Positions 1 to 6,081 of a DNA stretch of 9,454 nucleotides are shown piece by piece. Both the position numbers and the translations under genes were made by a program. The number at the start of each line of letters is the position of its first letter. Within the stretch, counting starts at the first letter, position 1. The DNA lies in NCBI GenBank assembly GCA_016875955.1, contig VGOH01000039.1, positions 1 through 9,454 of the forward strand. Direction: 5' to 3'. The notes under the pieces are model-generated. The model saw nothing but the letters and a program-made list of their open reading frames with translations, made no database searches and was not told where the DNA came from. The stretch comes from Chloroflexota bacterium. GTDB lineage: Bacteria > Chloroflexota > Dehalococcoidia > Dehalococcoidales > RBG-16-60-22.

Positions 1-1
1 G

Positions 2-1876
2 TTTGTTAAAGACGCCGACCCGCTGGTGATGCAGGATTTGAAAGAAAAGGGACTGCTCTACCGCAGGGAGACCATCCGCCATACTTACCCCTTCTGCTGG
101 CGCTGTAGCACACCTCTCCTTTACTATGTGAAAGAGAGCTGGTATATCAAGACGACGGCGGTCAAGGAACGACTTATCTCTGGCAACAATGAGATAAACT
201 GGTATCCCGAGCATATCAAGTACGGTCGTTTTGGCGACTGGCTGCAGAATAACGTTGACTGGGCGTTCTCCCGCGAGCGCTACTGGGGCACGCCGCTGCC
301 CATCTGGCGCTGCGAGTCATGCGACCATCAGGAGTGCATCGGCGGCATTGCTGACCTCAAAGGTAAACCCGGCATAAAAGGACTGAAAGGGCCGCTGGAC
401 CTGCACCGGCCCTATGTTGACGGGATAACCTATGACTGCCCGCAGTGCGGCGGCAGCATGCAGCGCGTGCCCGAGGTCATAGACTGCTGGTTTGACTCGG
501 GCGCCATGCCGGTCTCCCAGGTGCATTACCCGTTTGAGAACGATACGCTGCTTACGGACGGGCGTTTTCCCGCCGACTATATCTGCGAGGCGGTTGACCA
601 GACCCGCGGCTGGTTCTACAGCCTGCATGCTATCTCCACGCTACTGTTCAATCGGCCGTGCTTTCTGAACTGCATCTGCCTGGGACATATCCTTGATGCC
701 AAAGGCGAGAAGATGAGCAAGGCCAAAGGGAACGTCATTGCACCGATGTCGGTGATCAATAAGTATGGCGCTGACGCCCTGCGCTGGTATTTCTTCACCT
801 CCTCACCGCCGGGAAACGTGCGCCGCTTCAGCGCCGATATGGTGGCGGAAGTGACACGCCGCTTCCTCCTGACCCTGTGGAATACCTATTCTTTCTTCGT
901 CAACTATGCCAATATTGATAAATTCACTCCGGACATGGCCGGGGTTCTCTCTCATTCCGAGCTTGACCACTGGATTCTCTCCGAGCTTAACCAGCTGGTG
1001 GCGGATGTTGATAACGGGCTTCAGAATTATGACCCCAGCGGTGCCGGGAGAAAGATAGAGGACTTTGTCGGCGACCTGTCCAACTGGTACGTGCGGCGGA
1101 GCCGGCGGCGTTTCTGGAAGAGTGAGAATGACGCTGATAAGTTTGCCGCCTACATGACGCTATATCAATGTCTGGTGACGCTGGCCAAACTGCTGGCCCC
1201 GTTCCTGCCGTTTGTGGCCGAGGAGATGTATCAGAATCTGGTGGGCTCGGTGTCCCCTGACCAACCAGAGAGCGTGCACCTGGCCGATTTCCCGGTGGCC
1301 GACACGGAAAAAATTGACAAGCATCTGGCGGCTGATGTCCGCCTGATTATGCGGGTCTCCAGCCTGGGTCGGGCCGCCCGCAGCGAGGCTGGCATAAAGG
1401 TACGCCAGCCACTGTCCAGACTTCTGGTCAAGGTCGCCGCCGAGCGGCAGAAAAAGGCCCTGAGACACCTCGCGCCGCAGGTGCTGGAGGAGGTCAATGT
1501 TAAGTCTCTGGACCTGGTTGATGAACTGCCGCTAGCCGGGCATAAGGAGTGGCCGGTGGCTTCTGAAGGCGATGTGATGGTCATGCTGGATACTGATGTT
1601 ACTCCGGAACTGGCCGCGGAAGGCATGGCGCGCGAGCTGGTGCGTCGTCTGCAGATGATGCGGCGCTCCGCTGGCTTTGAGATTGCTGACCATATTACCA
1701 CCTTTTATCAGGGTGACGAGTACCTGAATAAGGTGATAGCTGATTTCGCCGGATATATCAAGCAGGAAACGCTTTCCGAGCAGCTCTTAGATAATGCTCC
1801 GGCTGAGGGGGCATATGAGGAGAGCTTCAAGCTGGAAGGCCACGAACTGCGGCTGGGCGTAAAAAGGCTGAACTAA
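2..1876 (+). CDS. ileS: Isoleucyl-tRNA synthetase, 3' part (5' end outside window)
   Basis: Class I aminoacyl-tRNA synthetase that charges tRNA-Ile in the cytoplasm. The reading frame is open from base 2, so the N-terminal HIGH-containing part lies upstream and the internal ATG at 26 is not the real start. Visible parts in order: the late editing (CP1) region and return to the catalytic core (HTYPFCWRC, then DWAFSRERYWGTPLPIW), cysteine pairs of a zinc-ribbon-like insert (WRCESC, YDCPQCGG), VIDCWFDSGAMP, the signature loop GEKMSKAKGN at about 704-733, and an anticodon-binding helical domain with LSNWYVRRSRRRFW. The DWAFSRERYWGTPLPIW region and the lack of a C-terminal Cys-rich zinc finger fit the archaeal/eukaryotic-like type 2 IleRS, a class often naturally tolerant of mupirocin; that phenotype is inferred here. 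The signature motif reads KMSKA instead of KMSKS. The TAA stop overlaps the stop of the convergent protease gene. Confidence 0.96.
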   Translation, partial: FVKDADPLVMQDLKEKGLLYRRETIRHTYPFCWRCSTPLLYYVKESWYIKTTAVKERLISGNNEINWYPEHIKYGRFGDWLQNNVDWAFSRERYWGTPLPIWRCESCDHQECIGGIADLKGKPGIKGLKGPLDLHRPYVDGITYDCPQCGGSMQRVPEVIDCWFDSGAMPVSQVHYPFENDTLLTDGRFPADYICEAVDQTRGWFYSLHAISTLLFNRPCFLNCICLGHILDAKGEKMSKAKGNVIAPMSVINKYGADALRWYFFTSSPPGNVRRFSADMVAEVTRRFLLTLWNTYSFFVNYANIDKFTPDMAGVLSHSELDHWILSELNQLVADVDNGLQNYDPSGAGRKIEDFVGDLSNWYVRRSRRRFWKSENDADKFAAYMTLYQCLVTLAKLLAPFLPFVAEEMYQNLVGSVSPDQPESVHLADFPVADTEKIDKHLAADVRLIMRVSSLGRAARSEAGIKVRQPLSRLLVKVAAERQKKALRHLAPQVLEEVNVKSLDLVDELPLAGHKEWPVASEGDVMVMLDTDVTPELAAEGMARELVRRLQMMRRSAGFEIADHITTFYQGDEYLNKVIADFAGYIKQETLSEQLLDNAPAEGAYEESFKLEGHELRLGVKRLN

Positions 1877-3021
1877 GGTGGCGGGCTCTCGGAGGGCGTG
1901 ACCTCAGTGTTGTATTCGGATTTGTTGCGCCAGTAAGTTACCGGTATTTTCTGTCCGATTTCAGCGAGGTGAATGGCCCTTATCATGTCCTCGGCGGTGG
2001 CAACATCCTTTCCGGCAAAGCGAGTAATTACGTCTCCTGGTTTGAGGCCGGCCTTGTCGGCAGGACTGTCCCGGACCGCCTGGGTTATCAGGGCGCCGCT
2101 TTTTACCGGCAGGTTATACCTGGCGACGGCAAACTGGTCCACCGTGTAGAGCACCACCCCCAGCCAGGGGCGGATAACATAACCGTTGGTAATCAGTTCC
2201 TCAATGATGGGCAAGGCCGTTTCCGTGCTGATGGCATAGCCCATGCCCTCAACCCCAGACATGGCGATTTTGGCGCTGGTGATGCCAATCACCTCTCCGG
2301 CCAGGTTGACCAGAGGCCCGCCGCTGTTGCCGGGATTGATGGCGGCCGTGGTCTCAATGAGGTCGTAAAGGGTCTGTCCCGGTGCCACCGGTATGGCCAC
2401 ACCCTGGCGACTGATAATGCCTTCGGTGGCCCGTATTCCCTGTCCCAGCGCGTTGCCGATGGCGACCACCCACTCGCCGACCCGCAGCGGCCCGGAGTCG
2501 CCAACAGTCACCGCCGGCAGGTTCTGGGCATCAATCTTGATAATGGCCAGGTCGTTCAGGCTGTCAGTGAAGACGGCGCTCTGGTCAACGGTGAAGGTGC
2601 GGCCGTCATCCATGGTAACCGTGATGCTGCTGGCACCTTCCACGACATGGTTATTGGTCACAATGATGCCGTTTTTATCCAGAACCCATCCCGAGCCGGC
2701 TCCCTGCTGGGTGAACGGCCGATTAAAAAAATCGAGGGTGACCACTTCAGTGTTGATGGCAACGACCGACGGCTTAACCTTGGCCACGACATCGGCAATA
2801 TTGGGCAGTACCAGGGTGGTGTTTACGGCTGGTGCCGTGGGGGGTGGAGTCCAGGTGGGATTGATGGGTGTGGGTGGTTGTGCCGGTGCCGGGGCGGGTG
2901 TTGGGGCTGGGCCGGGTGCCGGCGTTATCTCAACTTGAGGTACGGCGCAGCCAAGGCCAAGTACCAGCATCAGGATGATAATCAGAGGCGTGAGTATATA
3001 ATTTAACTTTATGCGCGGCAT
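1873..3021 (-). CDS. htrA: HtrA/DegP-like serine endoprotease with PDZ domain, membrane-anchored
   Basis: Envelope quality-control protease of the trypsin-like S1C family, 382 residues. Residues 1-24 form a basic start and a hydrophobic stretch ending LGLGC. Cys25 could be a lipoprotein cysteine, but Gly at -3 makes the lipobox poor, so an uncleaved anchor is also possible. Residues 31-64 are a Pro/Ala/Thr-rich linker. The protease domain spans about 75-275 with a complete triad: His125 in TNNHVVEG, Asp157 in SLNDLAIIK and Ser233 in NPGNSGGPL. One PDZ domain follows (about 283-375; PADKAGLKPGDVI), so this is the DegS-like single-PDZ layout. The ATG at 3021 is favoured because an in-frame TAG lies 24 bases upstream and the next Met (residue 18) would destroy the export signal. 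There is no Shine-Dalgarno, and a TATAAT box sits only 9 bases upstream, suggesting a leaderless message. The gene follows trpB on the same strand but is separated from it by a terminator and its own promoter. Confidence 0.95.
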   Translation of the reverse strand: MPRIKLNYILTPLIIILMLVLGLGCAVPQVEITPAPGPAPTPAPAPAQPPTPINPTWTPPPTAPAVNTTLVLPNIADVVAKVKPSVVAINTEVVTLDFFNRPFTQQGAGSGWVLDKNGIIVTNNHVVEGASSITVTMDDGRTFTVDQSAVFTDSLNDLAIIKIDAQNLPAVTVGDSGPLRVGEWVVAIGNALGQGIRATEGIISRQGVAIPVAPGQTLYDLIETTAAINPGNSGGPLVNLAGEVIGITSAKIAMSGVEGMGYAISTETALPIIEELITNGYVIRPWLGVVLYTVDQFAVARYNLPVKSGALITQAVRDSPADKAGLKPGDVITRFAGKDVATAEDMIRAIHLAEIGQKIPVTYWRNKSEYNTEVTPSESPPP

Positions 3022-3030
3022 TATATTTAA

Positions 3031-3059
3031 ATTATAACACAGCTACTCTGACACCACAA
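3031..3059 (-). promoter_or_regulatory. Promoter of htrA, sigma70-like, probably giving a leaderless transcript
   Basis: On the minus strand, TTGTGG (3059-3054), a 17-base spacer and a perfect TATAAT (3036-3031). Only 9 bases separate the -10 box from the A of the htrA ATG, so initiation at the usual distance would fall 0-3 bases before the start codon. The -35 box matches the consensus at three positions and overlaps the T-run of the upstream trpB terminator by two bases. Confidence 0.7.
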
Positions 3060-3093
3060 AAAACCGGGGGGGCAGTGATAACCGCCCCCCCCG
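3058..3093 (-). terminator. Intrinsic terminator of the trpB transcript
   Basis: Read on the minus strand, a G-run and a C-run form at least eight consecutive G-C pairs (3084-3091 with 3066-3073) around a 10-base loop (3074-3083), followed by six T (3063-3058). It begins 11 bases after the trpB stop codon. The opposite direction has no T-run, so it acts on the minus-strand transcript only. Confidence 0.92.
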
Positions 3094-3103
3094 TTTATGG
3101 ACT

Positions 3104-4471
3104 CTAGGCAGAAGGCACCTTGGGCAGGTGCTTCAGCGCTTCCTTTACCTTTTCCGCGGGGTACGCGTAGTCTTTCATTCTGCCCGAGAGATACTCGTCA
3201 TAGGCGGCCAGGTCAAAATGACCGTGTCCGCTGTGGGCAATCAGGATGGTCTTGGCTTCCCCCGCCTCACGGCATTTGATGGCTTCATCAATGGCCACCC
3301 TGAGGTCGTGGCAGGGCTCGGGTCCGGTGATGATGCCTTCAGTGCGGGCAAACTGCACGCCGGCCTCAAAGACGGCCTTTTGGTGCTCGGCCCTGGCTTC
3401 AACTAAGCCCAGGCGGTAAAGATGGCAGATGATGGGGGCCATGCCGTGATAGCGCAGTCCTCCGGCATGGACCGGCGGCGGCACGAAGGTGTGCCCCAGA
3501 GTGTACATCTTCAGTATGGGAGCCATACCGGCGGTATCCCCGTAGTCATACGTGTAGGGCCCCTTGGTGAGGCTGGGGCAGGCCTGGGGCTCCACGCAGA
3601 TGATGCGCATGTTCGGCTTCTTGCCGCTGAGCTTGTCCCTTATCCAGGGCAGGAACTGACCGGCGAAATTGGAGCCGCCGCCGACACAGCCAACGATGAT
3701 ATCCGGGTAAGCATCGGCCATCTCCATCTGCTTCCTGGTCTCTTCGCCGATAATGGTCTGGTGAAGCAGGACATGGTTGAGGACACTGCCGATAGAATAG
3801 TGAGTGTCATCGTGAGTGGCGGCGTCCTCAATGGCTTCGCTGATGGCGATTCCCAGGCTGCCGGGAGAATTGGGATTATCAGCCAGTATAGCACGCCCGA
3901 TTTTGGTATCCTCGCTGGGGCTGGCTACACACTTCGCTCCCCAGGTCTCCATCAGGATACGGCGGTATGGCTTCTGGTTGTAGCTGACCTTGACCATGTA
4001 AACCTTGCACTCAATGCCGAAGAAGGCGCAGCCCATGGCCAGGGCGCTGCCCCACTGGCCGGCGCCGGTCTCCGTGGTCAGCCGTTTGATGCCTTCTTGC
4101 TTATTGTAATAGGCCTGAGCGACGGCGGTATTGGGCTTGTGGCTGCCTGCCTGGCTGGTCCCCTCGTATTTGAAGAAGATTTTAGCCGGCGTGTCCAGCG
4201 CTTTTTCCAGCCGATGTGCCCGGTGCAGGACCGTTGGCCTCCAGGTGCGGTAGACCGCCTGTACCTCTTCCGGTATTTCAATATAGCGCTCCGGGCTGAA
4301 TTCCTGCATGATTACGGCCATAGGGAAGATAGGTTTCATGTCATCAGGAGTCACCGGCTTGAGCGTGACCGGGTGATAGACCGGCGGCAGTGGTTCGGGC
4401 AGGTCGGGCAGCACGTTGTACCATTTGGTGGGCATAGCTTTTTCATCTAGTATAAACTTGGTTCTCTCCAT
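3104..4471 (-). CDS. trpB: TrpB2-type tryptophan synthase beta chain-like PLP enzyme
   Basis: Fold-type II PLP enzyme, 455 residues, of the TrpB2 / TrpB-related family (TIGR01415 type), predicted to condense L-serine with indole to give L-tryptophan. Visible motifs: the PLP-lysine region GTSQAGSHKPNTA with Lys112; TTETGAGQWG (132-141) with Glu134 as the catalytic acid equivalent; the phosphate-binding GCVGGGSNFAG (261-271); a C-terminal HSGHGHFDL (413-421). It is longer than a typical TrpB1 (about 400), with the extended N-terminus usual for TrpB2. No trpA lies alongside, as is common for TrpB2, whose partner and role (indole salvage or backup synthesis) vary. The start has a good Shine-Dalgarno, AAAGGAG (4484-4478), 6 bases before ATG. 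The Trp-specific T-box leader upstream independently supports a tryptophan-related role. The gene ends at a strong terminator and is probably transcribed alone. Confidence 0.95.
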   Translation of the reverse strand: MERTKFILDEKAMPTKWYNVLPDLPEPLPPVYHPVTLKPVTPDDMKPIFPMAVIMQEFSPERYIEIPEEVQAVYRTWRPTVLHRAHRLEKALDTPAKIFFKYEGTSQAGSHKPNTAVAQAYYNKQEGIKRLTTETGAGQWGSALAMGCAFFGIECKVYMVKVSYNQKPYRRILMETWGAKCVASPSEDTKIGRAILADNPNSPGSLGIAISEAIEDAATHDDTHYSIGSVLNHVLLHQTIIGEETRKQMEMADAYPDIIVGCVGGGSNFAGQFLPWIRDKLSGKKPNMRIICVEPQACPSLTKGPYTYDYGDTAGMAPILKMYTLGHTFVPPPVHAGGLRYHGMAPIICHLYRLGLVEARAEHQKAVFEAGVQFARTEGIITGPEPCHDLRVAIDEAIKCREAGEAKTILIAHSGHGHFDLAAYDEYLSGRMKDYAYPAEKVKEALKHLPKVPSA

Positions 4472-4511
4472 TGTTTTCTCCTTTCTTGAATATTTATGAG
4501 GTTTCCTCCAT

Positions 4512-4562
4512 TTAAATAATTCTCTGGCCCCGGAGGGGCCACCTCCAAGACATCAGCATCAT
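4512..4562 (-). CDS. Putative Trp-rich leader peptide between T-box terminator and trpB
   Basis: A 16-codon ORF, ATG at 4562 to TAA at 4514-4512, reading MMLMSWRWPLRGQRII. A purine-rich AGGGGGG (4577-4571) sits 8 bases upstream, a usable Shine-Dalgarno distance. Two of the 16 codons are TGG (4547-4545 and 4541-4539), separated by one Arg codon. The second TGG is also the first three bases of a perfect hairpin (4541-4525). The layout resembles attenuator leader peptides such as E. coli TrpL, but no T-run follows the hairpin, so any control would act on translation or RNA stability rather than by intrinsic termination. The ORF lies only in read-through transcripts, after the T-box decision. Both Trp codons fall in a G-rich stretch, so chance remains possible. 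Confidence 0.4.
   Translation of the reverse strand: MMLMSWRWPLRGQRII
4525..4541 (-). promoter_or_regulatory. Perfect hairpin inside the putative Trp leader ORF
   Basis: TGGCCCCTCCGGGGCCA forms a 7-bp stem with a 3-base loop. It has no downstream T-run and so is not an intrinsic terminator. Its CCTCC (4536-4532) could instead pair with GGAGG on either side (4546-4542 or 4509-4505). A ribosome paused at the Trp codons would cover or melt the stem. Confidence 0.55.
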
Positions 4563-4596
4563 GGCAATATCCCCCCTTTCTGTTATTTGTGATAAT

Positions 4597-4627
4597 AAAA
4601 AAACCCCCGCCCGGGAAGGGGCGGGGG
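4597..4627 (-). terminator. T-box intrinsic terminator (attenuator)
   Basis: On the minus strand, a nine-pair G-C stem (CCCCCGCCC with GGGCGGGGG), a six-base loop and seven T. It begins seven bases after the conserved T-box sequence, so forming the antiterminator with uncharged tRNA-Trp should compete with it. Confidence 0.93.
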
Positions 4628-4905
4628 CTGCTTCCGCGGTGCCACCCTTCTTGGTCGTCAGGATTACGAGAAGTTCACAACCGTCTCTCTCGGGTACAGA
4701 GGTTATTTTCGTATCTTTTACCTCGATACCCCGGGGCCTGATAACGCTGCCCCTGCGTCAAAGCCTACTCACCTTATCTGGTTTTCGGTTTGCGGCTCCC
4801 CGGTCCATTCCGCTCCGGCGCTGGCATCGGCTCACACCTTATCCGACTCTCTGTGCCCCGCTCTGGAGCTTACTAGTCCTGTTCGCAGCCTTTACACGCT
4901 TATTT
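4597..4905 (-). promoter_or_regulatory. T-box riboswitch, tRNA-Trp specific (trpB leader)
   Basis: A leader RNA that binds uncharged tRNA-Trp and then allows transcription into trpB. In minus-strand order it shows: GGACTAGTA near the base of Stem I; the distal T-loop region CAGAGAGTCGG with GGTGTGAGCCGA; the specifier loop GGAATGGACC with codon TGG at 4807-4805; GAGTAGGC at the 3' side of Stem I; the T-box AGGGTGGCACCGCGG (4648-4634); and a terminator hairpin with seven T. The T-box bulge reads TGGC. Its final C complements the G73 discriminator of tRNA-Trp, so the two tRNA contact points agree on tryptophan. The 5' end is set by the promoter at 4912-4940. The antisense frame across this stretch is a shadow. 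Full secondary structure was not computed. Confidence 0.95.
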
Positions 4906-4911
4906 CTGGTA

Positions 4912-4940
4912 AGTCTAGCAGTCGGTTCCCGGTTTGTCAA
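4912..4940 (-). promoter_or_regulatory. Promoter of the T-box-trpB transcript
   Basis: On the minus strand, consensus TTGACA (4940-4935), a 17-base spacer and TAGACT (4917-4912). This places the transcription start near 4905, just upstream of the first conserved Stem I bases, so position and spacing both fit. Confidence 0.85.
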
Positions 4941-4998
4941 GTACAGGTCCTTTAGTATTGGTATTTGCATATAGTTGGTATTCTGCTCATCCTCTGTG

Positions 4999-5057
4999 TC
5001 CCCCTCTCAAACAGGTCTGTCTTTTACGCTCTATTTCGATAATGTTTGAGAGGGGGA
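4999..5057. repeat. Inverted repeat 1, 15-bp arms
   Basis: TCCCCCTCTCAAACA (4999-5013) is perfectly complementary to 5043-5057 around a 29-base loop, giving a 59-base unit. There is no T-run on either strand, so it is not an intrinsic terminator. It shares the CCCCTCTC/GAGAGGGG core and overall size with the third repeat of this cluster. Confidence 0.85.
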
Positions 5058-5065
5058 AAAGAATT

Positions 5066-5090
5066 GGAGAGAGGGCGGAGTCCTCTCTCC
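5066..5090. repeat. Inverted repeat 2, 9-bp arms
   Basis: GGAGAGAGG (5066-5074) pairs perfectly with CCTCTCTCC (5082-5090) around a 7-base loop. Its centre lies almost exactly midway between the centres of the flanking repeats. The flanks GAGAGGGG (5048-5055) and CCCCTCTC (5099-5106) could extend it into a 59-base imperfect hairpin that excludes the other two. Confidence 0.8.
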
Positions 5091-5098
5091 TCTATACT

Positions 5099-5156
5099 CC
5101 CCTCTCCAGCCAATTATGCCTGTGGTTTCTGGCCAGTGCTTCTGGCTGGAGAGGGG
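5099..5156. repeat. Inverted repeat 3, 14-bp arms
   Basis: CCCCTCTCCAGCCA (5099-5112) is perfectly complementary to 5143-5156 around a 30-base loop. It is followed by TCAGGGGTGAGG, a tail that resembles dispersed intergenic palindromes seen in many bacterial genomes (recollection, not searched). The unit lies upstream of the rpsB promoter and has no T-run. Confidence 0.85.
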
Positions 5157-5210
5157 TCAGGGGTGAGGCATCAACTGCCAACCAAAGGCAAACAGGACCT
5201 CTCTTTAATA

Positions 5211-5239
5211 TTGCTGCCTATGGAGGGGTATGTTATACT
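5211..5239 (+). promoter_or_regulatory. Promoter of the rpsB-tsf-pyrH-frr-uppS-cdsA operon
   Basis: TTGCTG (5211-5216), a 17-base spacer and TATACT (5234-5239). Initiation near 5246 would give a leader of about 38 bases ending in the rpsB Shine-Dalgarno. That is too short for a large S2 autoregulatory structure of the E. coli kind. Confidence 0.65.
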
Positions 5240-5283
5240 GTTAGGCGGTGTATTGAGTTCCAGAAGGGAAGAAGGGGGAGAAT

Positions 5284-6078
5284 TTGCCAGACACAACGAC
5301 TATCAAACAACTATTGGAAGCCGGGGCCCATTTTGGCCATCAGACGGGGCGGTGGCATCCCCGCATGAAGAATTACATCTTCACCAAACGCAATGGCATT
5401 CATATCATTGATCTGGAAAAAACAGCAGCCATGCTGGATGTTGCCTGTAATTATGTCCGGGAGCTGGTCGCCGGAGGCGGCATTATCCTGTTTGTCGGCA
5501 CCAAGAAACAGGCCCAGGAGTCAATAGTGGAGGAGGCAAAGCGCTGTGGTATGCCCTACGTTGACCTGCGCTGGTTGGGCGGGATGCTGACCAATTTCGG
5601 CACCATCCAGGCGCGTATTGACCACCTGGTGCGGCTTGAGGACCAGCAGTCAAGAGGCGAGTTCGGACGCCTGACCAAAAAAGAAGTTTCCAAGATAAAT
5701 GAGGAAATCGAAAAGCTAAACAAGCAGATGGGTGGCATTAAAGAGATGACAAGCCTGCCCAGCGCGCTGTTTATCGTTGACCCAACCAGGGAAAATATCG
5801 CCCTCGCCGAGGCCAAACGAATGGGAATACCGGTGGTGGCGATAGCCGACACCAACTGCAATCCCGATGTGATAGATTACCCGATACCGGCGAATGATGA
5901 CGCCATCCGTGCCGTAAAGTTGATATGCAGTAAGATTGCCGATGCTGTTCTGGAAGGTAAAGCCAGTTTTGCTGAGATACCGGTGGAAGCGGCGGCGCTG
6001 GAGGGAGCGGAGAAGGCAGAACCTGTAGAAACGATGGAGCCGCTTATCTTCACCCCCGAAGAGGAACGAGGAGGATGA
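5284..6078 (+). CDS. rpsB: 30S ribosomal protein S2
   Basis: Ribosomal protein S2, 264 residues, part of the small subunit where it helps recruit S1 and initiating mRNA. The N-terminus TIKQLLEAGAHFGHQTGRWHPRM is diagnostic, followed by RNGIHIIDLEKT, FVGTKKQAQ, YVDLRWLGGMLTNF, a charged coiled-coil-like segment (about 120-155) and the C-terminal DPTRENIALAEAKRMGIPVVAIADTNC region. The last 30 or so residues are an acidic tail typical of many bacterial S2 proteins. The start is TTG at 5284: it matches the family N-terminus, and GGGGGAG (5274-5280) is the ribosome-binding site. The ATG at 5365 would remove the conserved HFGHQT. It is the first gene of the operon, 3 bases from tsf. Confidence 0.97.
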   Translation: MPDTTTIKQLLEAGAHFGHQTGRWHPRMKNYIFTKRNGIHIIDLEKTAAMLDVACNYVRELVAGGGIILFVGTKKQAQESIVEEAKRCGMPYVDLRWLGGMLTNFGTIQARIDHLVRLEDQQSRGEFGRLTKKEVSKINEEIEKLNKQMGGIKEMTSLPSALFIVDPTRENIALAEAKRMGIPVVAIADTNCNPDVIDYPIPANDDAIRAVKLICSKIADAVLEGKASFAEIPVEAAALEGAEKAEPVETMEPLIFTPEEERGG

Positions 6079-6081
6079 ACC

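Noticed and set aside
1969..3006. 345-residue plus-strand open frame opposite htrA
   Set aside because: It is an exact shadow of a protease with an intact catalytic triad; its translation is Gly/Arg/Asp-rich with no recognisable domain and it has no convincing start signals.
3422..4450. 342-residue plus-strand open frame opposite trpB
   Set aside because: Mirror of a clearly conserved TrpB2 coding sequence; the translation matches no family I recognise and no promoter precedes it.
4561..4974. 137-residue plus-strand open frame across the trpB leader
   Set aside because: It lies antisense to the T-box leader; conserved T-box bases explain the sequence better, and the predicted protein is Ser/Pro/Arg-rich without domains.
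4999..5156. CRISPR array or intrinsic terminators in the inverted-repeat cluster
   Set aside because: The units are inverted, not direct, repeats with unequal arms and no spacers, and no T-run follows any stem on either strand.
4472..5283. tRNA or other structural RNA gene in the long intergenic region
   Set aside because: No cloverleaf, GTTCRA T-arm or rRNA-like sequence seen on either strand; the T-box leader, putative leader ORF, palindromes and promoters account for the visible structure.
4934..5411. Overlapping plus-strand frames running into rpsB
   Set aside because: They cover the palindrome cluster and promoter and then overlap rpsB in wrong frames; composition is repeat-derived.
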